Source: VHBM01 sp052386635 (GTDB lineage Archaea; Thermoproteota; Nitrososphaeria; Nitrososphaerales; Nitrosopumilaceae). Taken from it: DNA of 5,155 nt. A model generated the notes under the pieces. That model was given only the letters and a program-made list of their open reading frames with translations. It did no database searches and was not told where the DNA came from. Positions 1 to 5,155 of the stretch are shown piece by piece. Both the position numbers and the translations under genes were made by a program. The stretch is taken from the NCBI GenBank assembly GCA_052386635.1, contig JBQTJY010000115.1:1-5155 (forward strand). The letters run 5' to 3'. Numbering within the stretch: position 1 is the stretch's first letter; each line of letters starts with the position of its first letter.

Positions 1-903
1 TAGCCTGGACTCCAAGTCTTTTTTTAGACCAACAGACTCAAAACAGTCTTTACAATCACGAATTTTACGCTCATTTTCAGATATTTCGCGCTTCATTTCT
101 TGAATAGCATCTTTTGCATATGTACTAAGCTCATTCTTTCGTGATTCTAGCTGGCGTATCTTGTCAACCTTTGGCAGCTCTATCTCTAGATTTTTTTGCA
201 TTTCTGCAAGTTCTTTTTCATATTGACTTCTTTTTGATTCCATCTTGTCTCTTAGCGGCTCTGATTCGGTAAGTTCAGTTTTGTACTTTTGTAGATCACG
301 CGATAAAATGTCAATGTGCGTATCATCATAGCCTATCTGCTCCTTAATTTTTTGTCTAAAATTTTTGCTGACTAGTTTCATTGCTTCTAATGCAACATCA
401 AGCTTGTCTATTCCAATAATTGCGTTTAGTAATTCTTTGAACTCTTTTGGCTTTGCCTTGATTATAGAGTTTAACTCTCCTTGTTGAACTATAGATGCAA
501 TTTTTAGCTTTTCAAAATCTAAACCGATTCTCTTTTCAACTTCTTGTGTCATTGATTCTCTAAACTGCTTTCTTTCCCCAACTGCAAGCGGCATCCATTG
601 GTTTTCAACCATTTCAGAAAACTGAGTAGATAATCCTCCTTTTACATCAATCTTCCTTTCAGCTTTGTAGCGTTTCCCATTTATGGAAAATATTACTTTT
701 GCAAATCCTTGGATCTCTCCATGTTTTATCAAACCTTTGTTTGATTTTCTTGTATGTTGGCCAAACAGCGCAAATGTAATTGCATCAATTATGCTTGATT
801 TACCAGCTCCGTTGTGGCCAACAAAAACTGTAACTCCATTATCAAACTCTAACTTTGTATCAGAGTGTGACAAAAAGTTTGAAAGTTCAACTGATCTTAT
901 CAT
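1..903 (-). CDS. rad50: DNA double-strand break repair ATPase Rad50, N-terminal part (partial)
   Basis: Rad50 is the SMC-like ATPase of the Mre11-Rad50 complex, which binds and tethers broken DNA ends and gates the Mre11 nuclease. Reading minus from the ATG at 903-901 gives 301 residues, open to the left edge. It begins MIRSVELSNFLSHSDT, with the SN(F)xSH motif typical of Rad50. A Walker A P-loop GHNGAGKS is at residues 29-36, followed by SIIDAI. The Q-loop lies in IVQQGELNSII (about 138-148; Q141 aligns by eye with the catalytic Gln of thermophile Rad50). From about residue 170 the protein turns into charged, heptad-like coiled coil (many E/K/Q/L). The zinc hook, second coil and Walker B/signature half are outside the window. 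The start codon overlaps the mre11 stop in ATGA (900-903), and a weak AAGGA lies upstream. A CKDC pair (284-287) sits in the coil; it is not the canonical CPxC hook. Identity is very secure; only the left end is missing. Confidence 0.97.
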   Translation of the reverse strand, partial: MIRSVELSNFLSHSDTKLEFDNGVTVFVGHNGAGKSSIIDAITFALFGQHTRKSNKGLIKHGEIQGFAKVIFSINGKRYKAERKIDVKGGLSTQFSEMVENQWMPLAVGERKQFRESMTQEVEKRIGLDFEKLKIASIVQQGELNSIIKAKPKEFKELLNAIIGIDKLDVALEAMKLVSKNFRQKIKEQIGYDDTHIDILSRDLQKYKTELTESEPLRDKMESKRSQYEKELAEMQKNLEIELPKVDKIRQLESRKNELSTYAKDAIQEMKREISENERKIRDCKDCFESVGLKKDLESRL

Positions 904-2042
904 TTTCGCTTTTCCTTTTTATAATGCTCAAAGTTTTCAATCACAATTTGTGTAGCTTCCTTTAGTTGATTGGCTGTCAGCAACGGCAAGAGTTCTTTTA
1001 CTGCAAAACTTGCTATTTTCTCAGAGCCAAGTGCATTAACTGACAATCTGAAAAGCTCATCATCAATCATTCGTGGTTTCTCAAGTAGAATAGAAGAATC
1101 AGCCTCATTTTTTGAGATTATTTTCCAAAAACATCTCAAAGTTAGAGAATTTAGGCGTGAAATTTGCTCCTGTATGATGTCTGTCTCTATATCATCACCT
1201 TCGATTTTTAGCTCTACTATTGGTTTTCGCTCGGATGTTCCAATTTTTTTACAGACTTCGTCTATTGATTTTAAAATCTCATCATATTTTATTTTAAATG
1301 AGAATTGTTGTCTTGTGTCAAGTCTGATCCACTCTGATGTTGCCTCTTGAGATGAAATGTCTACTTCAAAAAATCCTTTTTCTGTCTCTTTAATTCCCTC
1401 ACTTGTTGTAAGTTCAATTGAACCAGGATATACAATCGGGCCATTAAGATGACTAAATTGTTTAATGTCATGATCATGGAGGTGTCCCATCGCATAATAC
1501 GTAAAATTTTTTGGAAGATCAGTTGATAACAACTCCCCTGCAAACTTGCTAAATTCACTTATCCCTTGGTGCATAACAAGTATTTTGTGTCCAGAATGAT
1601 TCTTTACAATTTTATCAATATCTGAAAACTTTGCCTCATAGGTTGACATCTCATTTTTTCGAATCTTGTCAAATCCTACCAAAAGAATATTCTTGTACTC
1701 TACTGGATTTCCCAGTCCTATGTACTTTGAAAATTCCAAGTTATGGTATACATAGGGGATAGGCGTTGTACGGATTCTGCTAATATCATGTTCTCCTAGA
1801 ATAAAAAATGAATCAATTTTGTTTTGTTTTAATCGCTTTAGCGCATTTGCCATGTGGATAATTGCAGTTCCATTTGGATTTGGAACATGAAATATCTCAC
1901 CTGCAAATATTACAAAATCAACATGATCCTTTATTGATGTATCAATTGCTTGGTTGAATGCATGATATACATCATTTTCTCTTTCTTCTGAACCATACTG
2001 AACCAGACCTAGATGTGTATCGGAAATATGTGAGAATAGCAT
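900..2042 (-). CDS. mre11: DNA double-strand break repair nuclease Mre11 (variant metal-site motifs)
   Basis: Mre11 is a calcineurin-like, Mn-dependent 3'-5' exo/endonuclease that pairs with Rad50. The 380-residue protein has the phosphoesterase core in order: SDTHLG with D8 and H10; motif II as AGEIFH (E49); motif III as GEHD (E84, H85, D86); MHQG (H158); GHLH (H187, H189); and PGS (206-208). A C-terminal capping region and a basic tail (YKKEKRK) follow. In well-studied Mre11 the motif II ligand is Asp (GDLFH) and motif III is GNHD, so two predicted metal-site residues are Glu here; the codons are GAG at 1898-1896 and GAA at 1793-1791. All His ligands are kept, so the enzyme is probably a functional nuclease or a lineage variant, not dead. 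The ATG at 2042-2040 directly abuts the herA stop (TAGATG) with no clear Shine-Dalgarno, so translation probably depends on reinitiation after herA. The TGA overlaps the rad50 ATG. Length is near the usual archaeal size. Confidence 0.95.
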   Translation of the reverse strand: MLFSHISDTHLGLVQYGSEERENDVYHAFNQAIDTSIKDHVDFVIFAGEIFHVPNPNGTAIIHMANALKRLKQNKIDSFFILGEHDISRIRTTPIPYVYHNLEFSKYIGLGNPVEYKNILLVGFDKIRKNEMSTYEAKFSDIDKIVKNHSGHKILVMHQGISEFSKFAGELLSTDLPKNFTYYAMGHLHDHDIKQFSHLNGPIVYPGSIELTTSEGIKETEKGFFEVDISSQEATSEWIRLDTRQQFSFKIKYDEILKSIDEVCKKIGTSERKPIVELKIEGDDIETDIIQEQISRLNSLTLRCFWKIISKNEADSSILLEKPRMIDDELFRLSVNALGSEKIASFAVKELLPLLTANQLKEATQIVIENFEHYKKEKRK

Positions 2043-3575
2043 CTAGTCTAACAACAAATCTTTTTGAACTAGCTTGTGTGTTGATTCTACTGCAACTTCA
2101 CTCATCTTTTCTGACTTTGTCCATGCCTTGACTGCACTTTGATCAGCTCCCATTATCTTCTCCTTTACTTCCTCAACATGCACAAGTGCTGGTAGGTTTA
2201 CCCATTGGCCTATGAGCACAGAATCGCCTACGTTTAGGGATGTTAATTGCCCTATGAGTTCGCGGCTAGTTGACTCTGCGGCAGAAGCTATCTGTCCTTG
2301 ATCATCTTCTTGGATTATTTTCATTATTGCAAAGGAGCCCATCTGGCTGAGAACATTAAGGTCAACGCTTCTAGGTCTCTGTGATACTATTCCAAGACCA
2401 AGACCAAACTTTCTTCCCTCTCTTGCAATCTTTGCAGCCCAATACTTGGCAGAGGTGTCTTGTTCTTTTGGAATAAAGACATGTGCTTCTTCAATCATTA
2501 CAAATATTGGCGATTCAAATCTATAGTTTTTTTCACGTTTTAGTTTTCCATGTCTTGCAATGCTTGCATCTTTTCTGTCTCTTAGTAGTTGTTGCAAGTA
2601 AAATGCAACTGCGACATTTGCTTGCTTTTCAGATAACTCGGATATGTTTAGTATGTTTGCCCGTCCCTCTTTTATGAAGCTAAGAGGATCTCCCATGTCA
2701 GGATCCAAAATATCACCAAATCTTCGCTGGGCTTCATCAACTATATCTTGAACCCGATATGCTGATGTTCTATACTCTTTTAGTTTTTTGTCTTCAGAGT
2801 TTATAATAAAATCGACTTCTTCTTCAAGCTTTTCCCAAAACTCTTTTGATTCTTTTACTTTATTTGTAAAGGCCATCCGAAGTATTCTTTGCTGAACGTT
2901 TGCACTATCCCTTATTTCTAAAACCTCGGATAGCTGCTCATGGTCTAAAAGTCTTGGATTTATCTTTGCGTCAACTACATTGATTCTTGGAATGTTTAGT
3001 GATGTGTAATCATTATGATAATCAAAAATTATTACAGTACCTCTGAGCTTTGCAATCTCTTTTGTTAAAAGCGAAACAAGATTACTTTTTCCCATGCCAG
3101 TCATTGCCAAGATTCCTAAATGTCTTGAAACTATTTTGTCAAGATTTACTTTGGCATCAATTGTTTTGTTTCTAAGCAAATAGCCAATCTTTATCCACCC
3201 ATCTTTTGGCGGGGAAAATATTATCTCAAGATCTTCGTTTGTTGGCTGCAAGATAGGCGTGCCTGGAAGAGGCGGAATCGCAGGAATAATTGACTGTCCT
3301 TTCTGTAGTTTGTCTAAAAATCCCAAGATTCCAATATGTGCAGTGTAGGTTTTGTCTCTACTGTTAATCTCTGCAATCTCTATGCTTTCTGTAGCCTCAT
3401 CAAAATTTCGAACGTCTGCAAAGGCCGCACTAGATACAGCAGACTTTTCAACTAGCCCTAAGATCTTTCCTTCCTCAGAATCAACAATGACATATTCTCC
3501 AACCGAAAGTGGTCTTGAGGTAAGTGCAGTAACAAAAGTAGGCTTTGACTCCCCAACCACATAGCCAATATTCAA
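2043..3575 (-). CDS. herA: HerA DNA translocase/helicase (HAS-barrel, FtsK-HerA ATPase)
   Basis: HerA is a hexameric bipolar DNA translocase that binds NurA and powers end resection with Mre11-Rad50. The 510-residue product starts MNIGYVVGES, a typical HAS-barrel N-terminus (about 1-100). A proline-rich linker, PAIPPLPGTPI, follows (98-108). The RecA-like core has Walker A A157-MTGMGKS-164, FDYHNDY (184-190), Walker B PIFVMIEEAH (356-365, with acidic E362/E363), a conserved REGRKFG arginine region (385-391) and the sensor-like SQRP (398-401). Length fits the family (about 500 residues). The start is TTG (3575-3573). It is chosen because the protein begins exactly where HerA proteins do and because a strong GGGAGGT ribosome binding site lies 6 nt upstream. 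The TTG overlaps the nurA stop in TTGA (3572-3575), and the TAG stop abuts the mre11 ATG. Adjacency to nurA fits the obligate HerA-NurA complex. Confidence 0.96.
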   Translation of the reverse strand: MNIGYVVGESKPTFVTALTSRPLSVGEYVIVDSEEGKILGLVEKSAVSSAAFADVRNFDEATESIEIAEINSRDKTYTAHIGILGFLDKLQKGQSIIPAIPPLPGTPILQPTNEDLEIIFSPPKDGWIKIGYLLRNKTIDAKVNLDKIVSRHLGILAMTGMGKSNLVSLLTKEIAKLRGTVIIFDYHNDYTSLNIPRINVVDAKINPRLLDHEQLSEVLEIRDSANVQQRILRMAFTNKVKESKEFWEKLEEEVDFIINSEDKKLKEYRTSAYRVQDIVDEAQRRFGDILDPDMGDPLSFIKEGRANILNISELSEKQANVAVAFYLQQLLRDRKDASIARHGKLKREKNYRFESPIFVMIEEAHVFIPKEQDTSAKYWAAKIAREGRKFGLGLGIVSQRPRSVDLNVLSQMGSFAIMKIIQEDDQGQIASAAESTSRELIGQLTSLNVGDSVLIGQWVNLPALVHVEEVKEKIMGADQSAVKAWTKSEKMSEVAVESTHKLVQKDLLLD

Positions 3576-4408
3576 TCTAAAACCTCCCTTGAACCAATCT
3601 CATTACTGAGTCCCAAAAGACTAACCATCTTTGCAAGGTCTTTGTCATGTATTTTACAGTTGGCATGAGCAAGCTTGAGTGCATATGGATATCCTCCAAC
3701 ACTATTTTTGTAGAGTTTGTTCATCACAGATTTTATATCGTCTTCTGTGTGGTCTGCACCTAAAAATTCAAGCTTTATTATTGGAGTTGAATCGCTTAGT
3801 CTAACAAACGTTGAAGATATGATCTTGTCTTTTCCATATTTTTTTTCGACAACCATTTTGCTAAATCCTGGCGTTTTTGTTATATGGTTATAGTAGAATA
3901 TGTCTCCAGCAAGTGAATCAAAACTTTCAAACTGTTTTTTTGTATTTGATGTCTTTGAGATAAAAATTACATTATCCTTTTTTTTCATGGCACTAACAAT
4001 TGCAGCATCTAAAGATGATTGACGTGTCATAAATTGGGAATGCAAGGAGCCGTCCATCAAGATTAGATCAACAGAGTCTATGCTTTGTTGGCATGCATCA
4101 ATTTCCATTTTACTTGCAATTCTAGATAACTCTACATCCGATTCCAGACCAGAATCATGCAAATCTACTAGGACCTTTCCATCAGATCTTATAGATACTG
4201 CAGTAACTGCCCATAACTCTATTCCTTGAAATTTGGTATTGTTAAAACTTGAATCAATGCCTGCAATAGTTGCCTCCTCTTTTGCAGGCTTGTAATATAC
4301 CCAGTTTTCCTTGGCTTTTTGAAGAATCATCTCAAATTTGGGACCTTTGAGAACAGAAAGCATCTTTTCACGATTTCTTATGGCATCTTTGTAGACTGTA
4401 TTGAGCAC
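3572..4408 (-). CDS. nurA: NurA 5'-3' nuclease, HerA partner
   Basis: NurA is a dimeric RNase H-like nuclease that docks on HerA and degrades DNA during resection of double-strand breaks. The 278-residue protein shows the family's landmarks: GIDSS (D52) on the first core strand; an acidic helix with E102 (KMEIDA); LILMDGSL (D119); the ISKTSNTK loop (150-157); and a C-terminal GGYPYALKLAHANCKI segment with Y240 and H248. The D, E, D, Y, H order and the 8-residue Y-H spacing match, from memory, the catalytic residues described for Sulfolobus NurA. At 278 residues it is somewhat shorter than crenarchaeal homologues. The start is GTG (4408-4406): the frame is open only to a TAA at 4441-4439, and there is no ATG, GTG or TTG in that extension. 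There is no Shine-Dalgarno before it, which fits a leaderless message from the TATA-like box about 26 nt upstream. It is the first gene of the nurA-herA-mre11-rad50 operon, and its stop overlaps herA. Confidence 0.93.
   Translation of the reverse strand: MLNTVYKDAIRNREKMLSVLKGPKFEMILQKAKENWVYYKPAKEEATIAGIDSSFNNTKFQGIELWAVTAVSIRSDGKVLVDLHDSGLESDVELSRIASKMEIDACQQSIDSVDLILMDGSLHSQFMTRQSSLDAAIVSAMKKKDNVIFISKTSNTKKQFESFDSLAGDIFYYNHITKTPGFSKMVVEKKYGKDKIISSTFVRLSDSTPIIKLEFLGADHTEDDIKSVMNKLYKNSVGGYPYALKLAHANCKIHDKDLAKMVSLLGLSNEIGSREVLD
3582..3588 (-). promoter_or_regulatory. Strong Shine-Dalgarno for herA inside the nurA 3' end
   Basis: The minus strand reads GGGAGGT, then a 6-nt gap (TTTAGA), then TTG. 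This near-perfect anti-16S match sits within the last codons of nurA. It is the main evidence that herA starts at the TTG at 3575-3573. It contrasts with mre11, which has none, and rad50, which has only a weak AAGGA. It suggests herA is translated efficiently in its own right despite a weak start codon. Confidence 0.8.
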
Positions 4409-4424
4409 AGCAATACTTTGTAGC

Positions 4425-4449
4425 TTACAATAAAATCTTTAGGTTGTAA
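4425..4449 (-). promoter_or_regulatory. Putative leaderless promoter of the nurA-herA-mre11-rad50 operon
   Basis: On the minus strand, AAAGATTTTAT (about 4441-4431) is a TATA-like box centred about 26 nt before the GTG start of nurA. This is the geometry expected of an archaeal leaderless transcript. The box lies between arms of a short inverted repeat, TTACAA (plus 4425-4430) and TTGTAA (4444-4449), 13 bp apart; a further TTGTA lies at 4418-4422. The repeat could be a repressor site, but in AT-rich DNA 6-bp arms may be chance. The start site is inferred only from spacing. Confidence 0.4.
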
Positions 4450-4515
4450 ACTCCATTAACAAGATCTAAGCTTTAATTTCATTAAATTATGCTATTGGCT
4501 CACTCTTCAAACATC

Positions 4516-4568
4516 TTACCCAGGAACAATGTAAAATATTGAACAAATTATGAAATGTTCCTGGGTAA
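4516..4568. repeat. Inverted repeat 1, 13-bp perfect arms
   Basis: Arms TTACCCAGGAACA (4516-4528) and TGTTCCTGGGTAA (4556-4568) are exact reverse complements around a 27-bp AT-rich spacer. The pair comprises copies 1 and 2 of the array and is the outer, left-hand half. It lacks the T-tract of a terminator and lies between divergent genes, so an operator reading is preferred. Confidence 0.9.
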
Positions 4569-4588
4569 CAAATCCAAATAGGCTACAA

Positions 4589-4643
4589 ATTACCCAGGAA
4601 TTATACCAAAATTAGATAGCTTTATTAAATTTTCCTGGGTAAT
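4589..4643. repeat. Inverted repeat 2, 12-bp perfect arms
   Basis: Arms ATTACCCAGGAA (4589-4600) and TTCCTGGGTAAT (4632-4643) are exact reverse complements around a 31-bp spacer that contains the fic TATA-like box. The pair comprises copies 3 and 4. Flanking bases differ from those of repeat 1 (arm ends ATT...GAA versus TT...GAACA), so only the 11-bp core is conserved between the two. Confidence 0.9.
4621..4630 (+). promoter_or_regulatory. Putative TATA box of the fic gene (leaderless start)
   Basis: TTTATTAAAT is centred about 25 nt before the ATG at 4650, the distance expected if transcription begins at or next to the start codon. No Shine-Dalgarno precedes the ATG, which supports a leaderless message. 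The box is sandwiched between copies 3 and 4 of the operator-like array, one base from copy 4. Confidence 0.5.
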
Positions 4644-4649
4644 AAGAAT

Positions 4650-5155
4650 ATGGTTTCTATTGTAAAAAGAAAGAAAGGAAATGAAGCGTACTATTACCTA
4701 TACCATGACAAAAGAAACGGCAAAAGAGTACAAAAAGAAATCTATCTTGGAAAACAAATTCCAAAAAACATTGATGAAATTAAACAAGAATTTCTAATCA
4801 ATATATACAAAGAAGATTGGATTCCACAACTTGAAAAAATAAAAAAAAATCACAGTAAAGAGAAAAAAACCATTCCTTTTGACGCATTAAAAAAACAGAT
4901 TCAACAATTTTCTGTAAAATTTACCTATAATACACAACGAATTGAAGGCTCAACGCTGACATTGAAAGAGACTTTTCTTCTCCTCGAAGACGGAATCACA
5001 CCTCCTGACAGATCAATAAACGATACAAAGGAAGCAGAGGCTCATCAAAAACTATTCTTTGAAATTTTAGAAGATAAGACAGACATAAGCAAAGACAAAA
5101 CTCTTACCTGGCATGACAAGCTACTAAACCAAACAAAACCAACAATTGCAGGAAA
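4650..5155 (+). CDS. Fic-family protein (putative AMPylase), N-terminal part (partial)
   Basis: The reading frame is open from the ATG at 4650 to the right edge (168 codons plus 2 nt) and is convincingly protein-like. Residues 1-38 form a basic, Tyr-rich segment (EAYYYLYHD, GKRVQKEIYLGK) of a kind seen at the start of archaeal Fic proteins. Residues 91-132 resemble the Fic N-terminal region: FTYNTQRIEGSTLTLKET followed by LLEDGITPPDR and KEAEAH. TQRIEG (95-100) fits the (S/T)xxxE(G/N) inhibitory-helix motif, and its position before the Fic core would make this a class II-type, self-inhibited enzyme. The last residues (WHDKLLNQTKPTIAG) match the helix and loop that precede the core in this family. 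The catalytic HxFx(D/E)GNGRxxR would lie past the window, so activity cannot be judged. Fic enzymes usually transfer AMP from ATP to target proteins; the target here is unknown. The ATG is chosen because an in-frame TAA (4626-4628) lies upstream with only a CTG between. It is transcribed divergently from the repair operon and is probably controlled by the adjacent array. Confidence 0.8.
   Translation, partial: MVSIVKRKKGNEAYYYLYHDKRNGKRVQKEIYLGKQIPKNIDEIKQEFLINIYKEDWIPQLEKIKKNHSKEKKTIPFDALKKQIQQFSVKFTYNTQRIEGSTLTLKETFLLLEDGITPPDRSINDTKEAEAHQKLFFEILEDKTDISKDKTLTWHDKLLNQTKPTIAG

Larger units (their letters stand above)
4516..4643. promoter_or_regulatory. Four-copy alternating operator-like array (TTACCCAGGAA) before the fic gene
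   Basis: Perfect copies of TTACCCAGGAA occur at 4516-4526 (+), 4558-4568 (-), 4590-4600 (+) and 4632-4642 (-). Start-to-start distances are 42, 32 and 42 bp, close to 4, 3 and 4 turns of B-DNA, so all copies face the same side. The array is mirror-symmetric about 4579. Each copy is itself a partial dyad (TTxCxxxGxAA), as expected for a dimeric regulator's site. Copy 4 ends 7-8 bp before the fic ATG, and the probable fic TATA box lies just left of it, so a bound protein would block transcription start. Nothing else in the intergenic region resembles the element. The binding protein is unknown; a winged-helix domain on Fic itself, if present beyond the window, is one candidate. Confidence 0.75.

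Noticed and set aside
683..955. Open frame on the plus strand across the rad50/mre11 junction
   Set aside because: It is antisense to conserved Rad50 Walker A coding sequence, and its product has no recognisable features.
970..1350. 126-codon plus-strand open frame
   Set aside because: It is a shadow of the mre11 C-terminal coding region; Ser/Ile-rich composition mirrors the complementary codons.
1361..1558. 65-codon minus-strand frame inside mre11
   Set aside because: It lies in an alternate frame within the conserved Mre11 core, with no start signals or homology that I recognise.
2483..2677. 64-codon plus-strand open frame inside herA
   Set aside because: It is antisense to the HerA Walker B region; the hydrophobic run is a by-product of the complementary strand.
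3352..3564. 70-codon plus-strand open frame at the herA 5' end
   Set aside because: It is antisense to the HAS-barrel coding sequence, with no independent support.
4298..4304. Fifth copy of the array element (TACCCAG) within nurA
   Set aside because: Only the 7-bp core matches, it is out of the array's spacing, and it lies in coding sequence.
4484..4514. Short minus-strand peptides upstream of nurA (MFEE starting at 4514 and MKLKLRSC starting near 4484)
   Set aside because: They are 4 and 8 codons long with no ribosome site; nothing distinguishes them from chance.
4516..4568. Hairpin transcription terminator
   Set aside because: It lies at the 5' side of both flanking genes, has a long 27-nt loop and no following T-tract; archaeal terminators do not normally need such hairpins.
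4516..4643. CRISPR array or transposon terminal repeats
   Set aside because: The repeats are only 11-13 bp, alternate in orientation, and have AT-rich spacers too similar in length to helical multiples; no cas gene, transposase or target-site duplication is visible.

Overview
The window is AT-rich archaeal DNA. It is almost entirely filled by a leftward (minus-strand) operon for the archaeal DNA end-resection machinery, in transcription order nurA - herA - mre11 - rad50. The NurA/HerA pair is diagnostic of Archaea here. The protein style (Rad50 Walker A GHNGAGKSS, Lys/Ile/Ser-rich composition, AT-rich codons, a TTG start with a strong Shine-Dalgarno, TATA-like boxes about 25 nt from leaderless starts) suggests a mesophilic ammonia-oxidising-type thaumarchaeon (Nitrososphaerota, Nitrosopumilus/Nitrosarchaeum-like). 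That placement comes from memory of the families, not from a search.

Layout: positions 1-903 (minus) hold the N-terminal 301 residues of Rad50, which continues off the left edge. Positions 900-2042 hold Mre11, 2043-3575 HerA (TTG start) and 3572-4408 NurA (GTG start), all on the minus strand. The four genes are very tightly packed: 4-nt overlaps at nurA/herA (TTGA) and mre11/rad50 (ATGA), and zero spacing at herA/mre11 (TAGATG). They are therefore almost certainly co-transcribed and translationally coupled. HerA is a hexameric translocase that loads and drives the NurA nuclease. Mre11-Rad50 is the break-sensing nuclease/ATPase. Together they resect double-strand breaks to 3' single strands for RadA recombinase.

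Positions 4409-4649 are a divergent intergenic region. From 4650 rightwards a plus-strand gene begins (168 codons visible, open at the right edge). It looks like the N-terminal part of an archaeal Fic-family (AMPylase-type) protein with a class II-like inhibitory helix motif (TQRIEG); the catalytic HxFx(D/E)GNGRxxR motif would lie beyond the window.

The most striking non-coding feature is in this intergenic region: four perfect copies of an 11-bp element, TTACCCAGGAA, in strictly alternating orientation (+,-,+,-). Their spacings are 42, 32 and 42 bp, i.e. about 4, 3 and 4 helical turns, so all copies lie on one face of the DNA and the whole array is mirror-symmetric about position 4579. The last copy ends 7 bp before the fic ATG, and a TATA-like box lies immediately before it. 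This looks like a cooperative operator array controlling fic and possibly also the leftward repair operon. The second notable point is that the predicted Mre11 metal-site motifs read GEIFH and GEHD instead of the usual GDxxH and GNHD.
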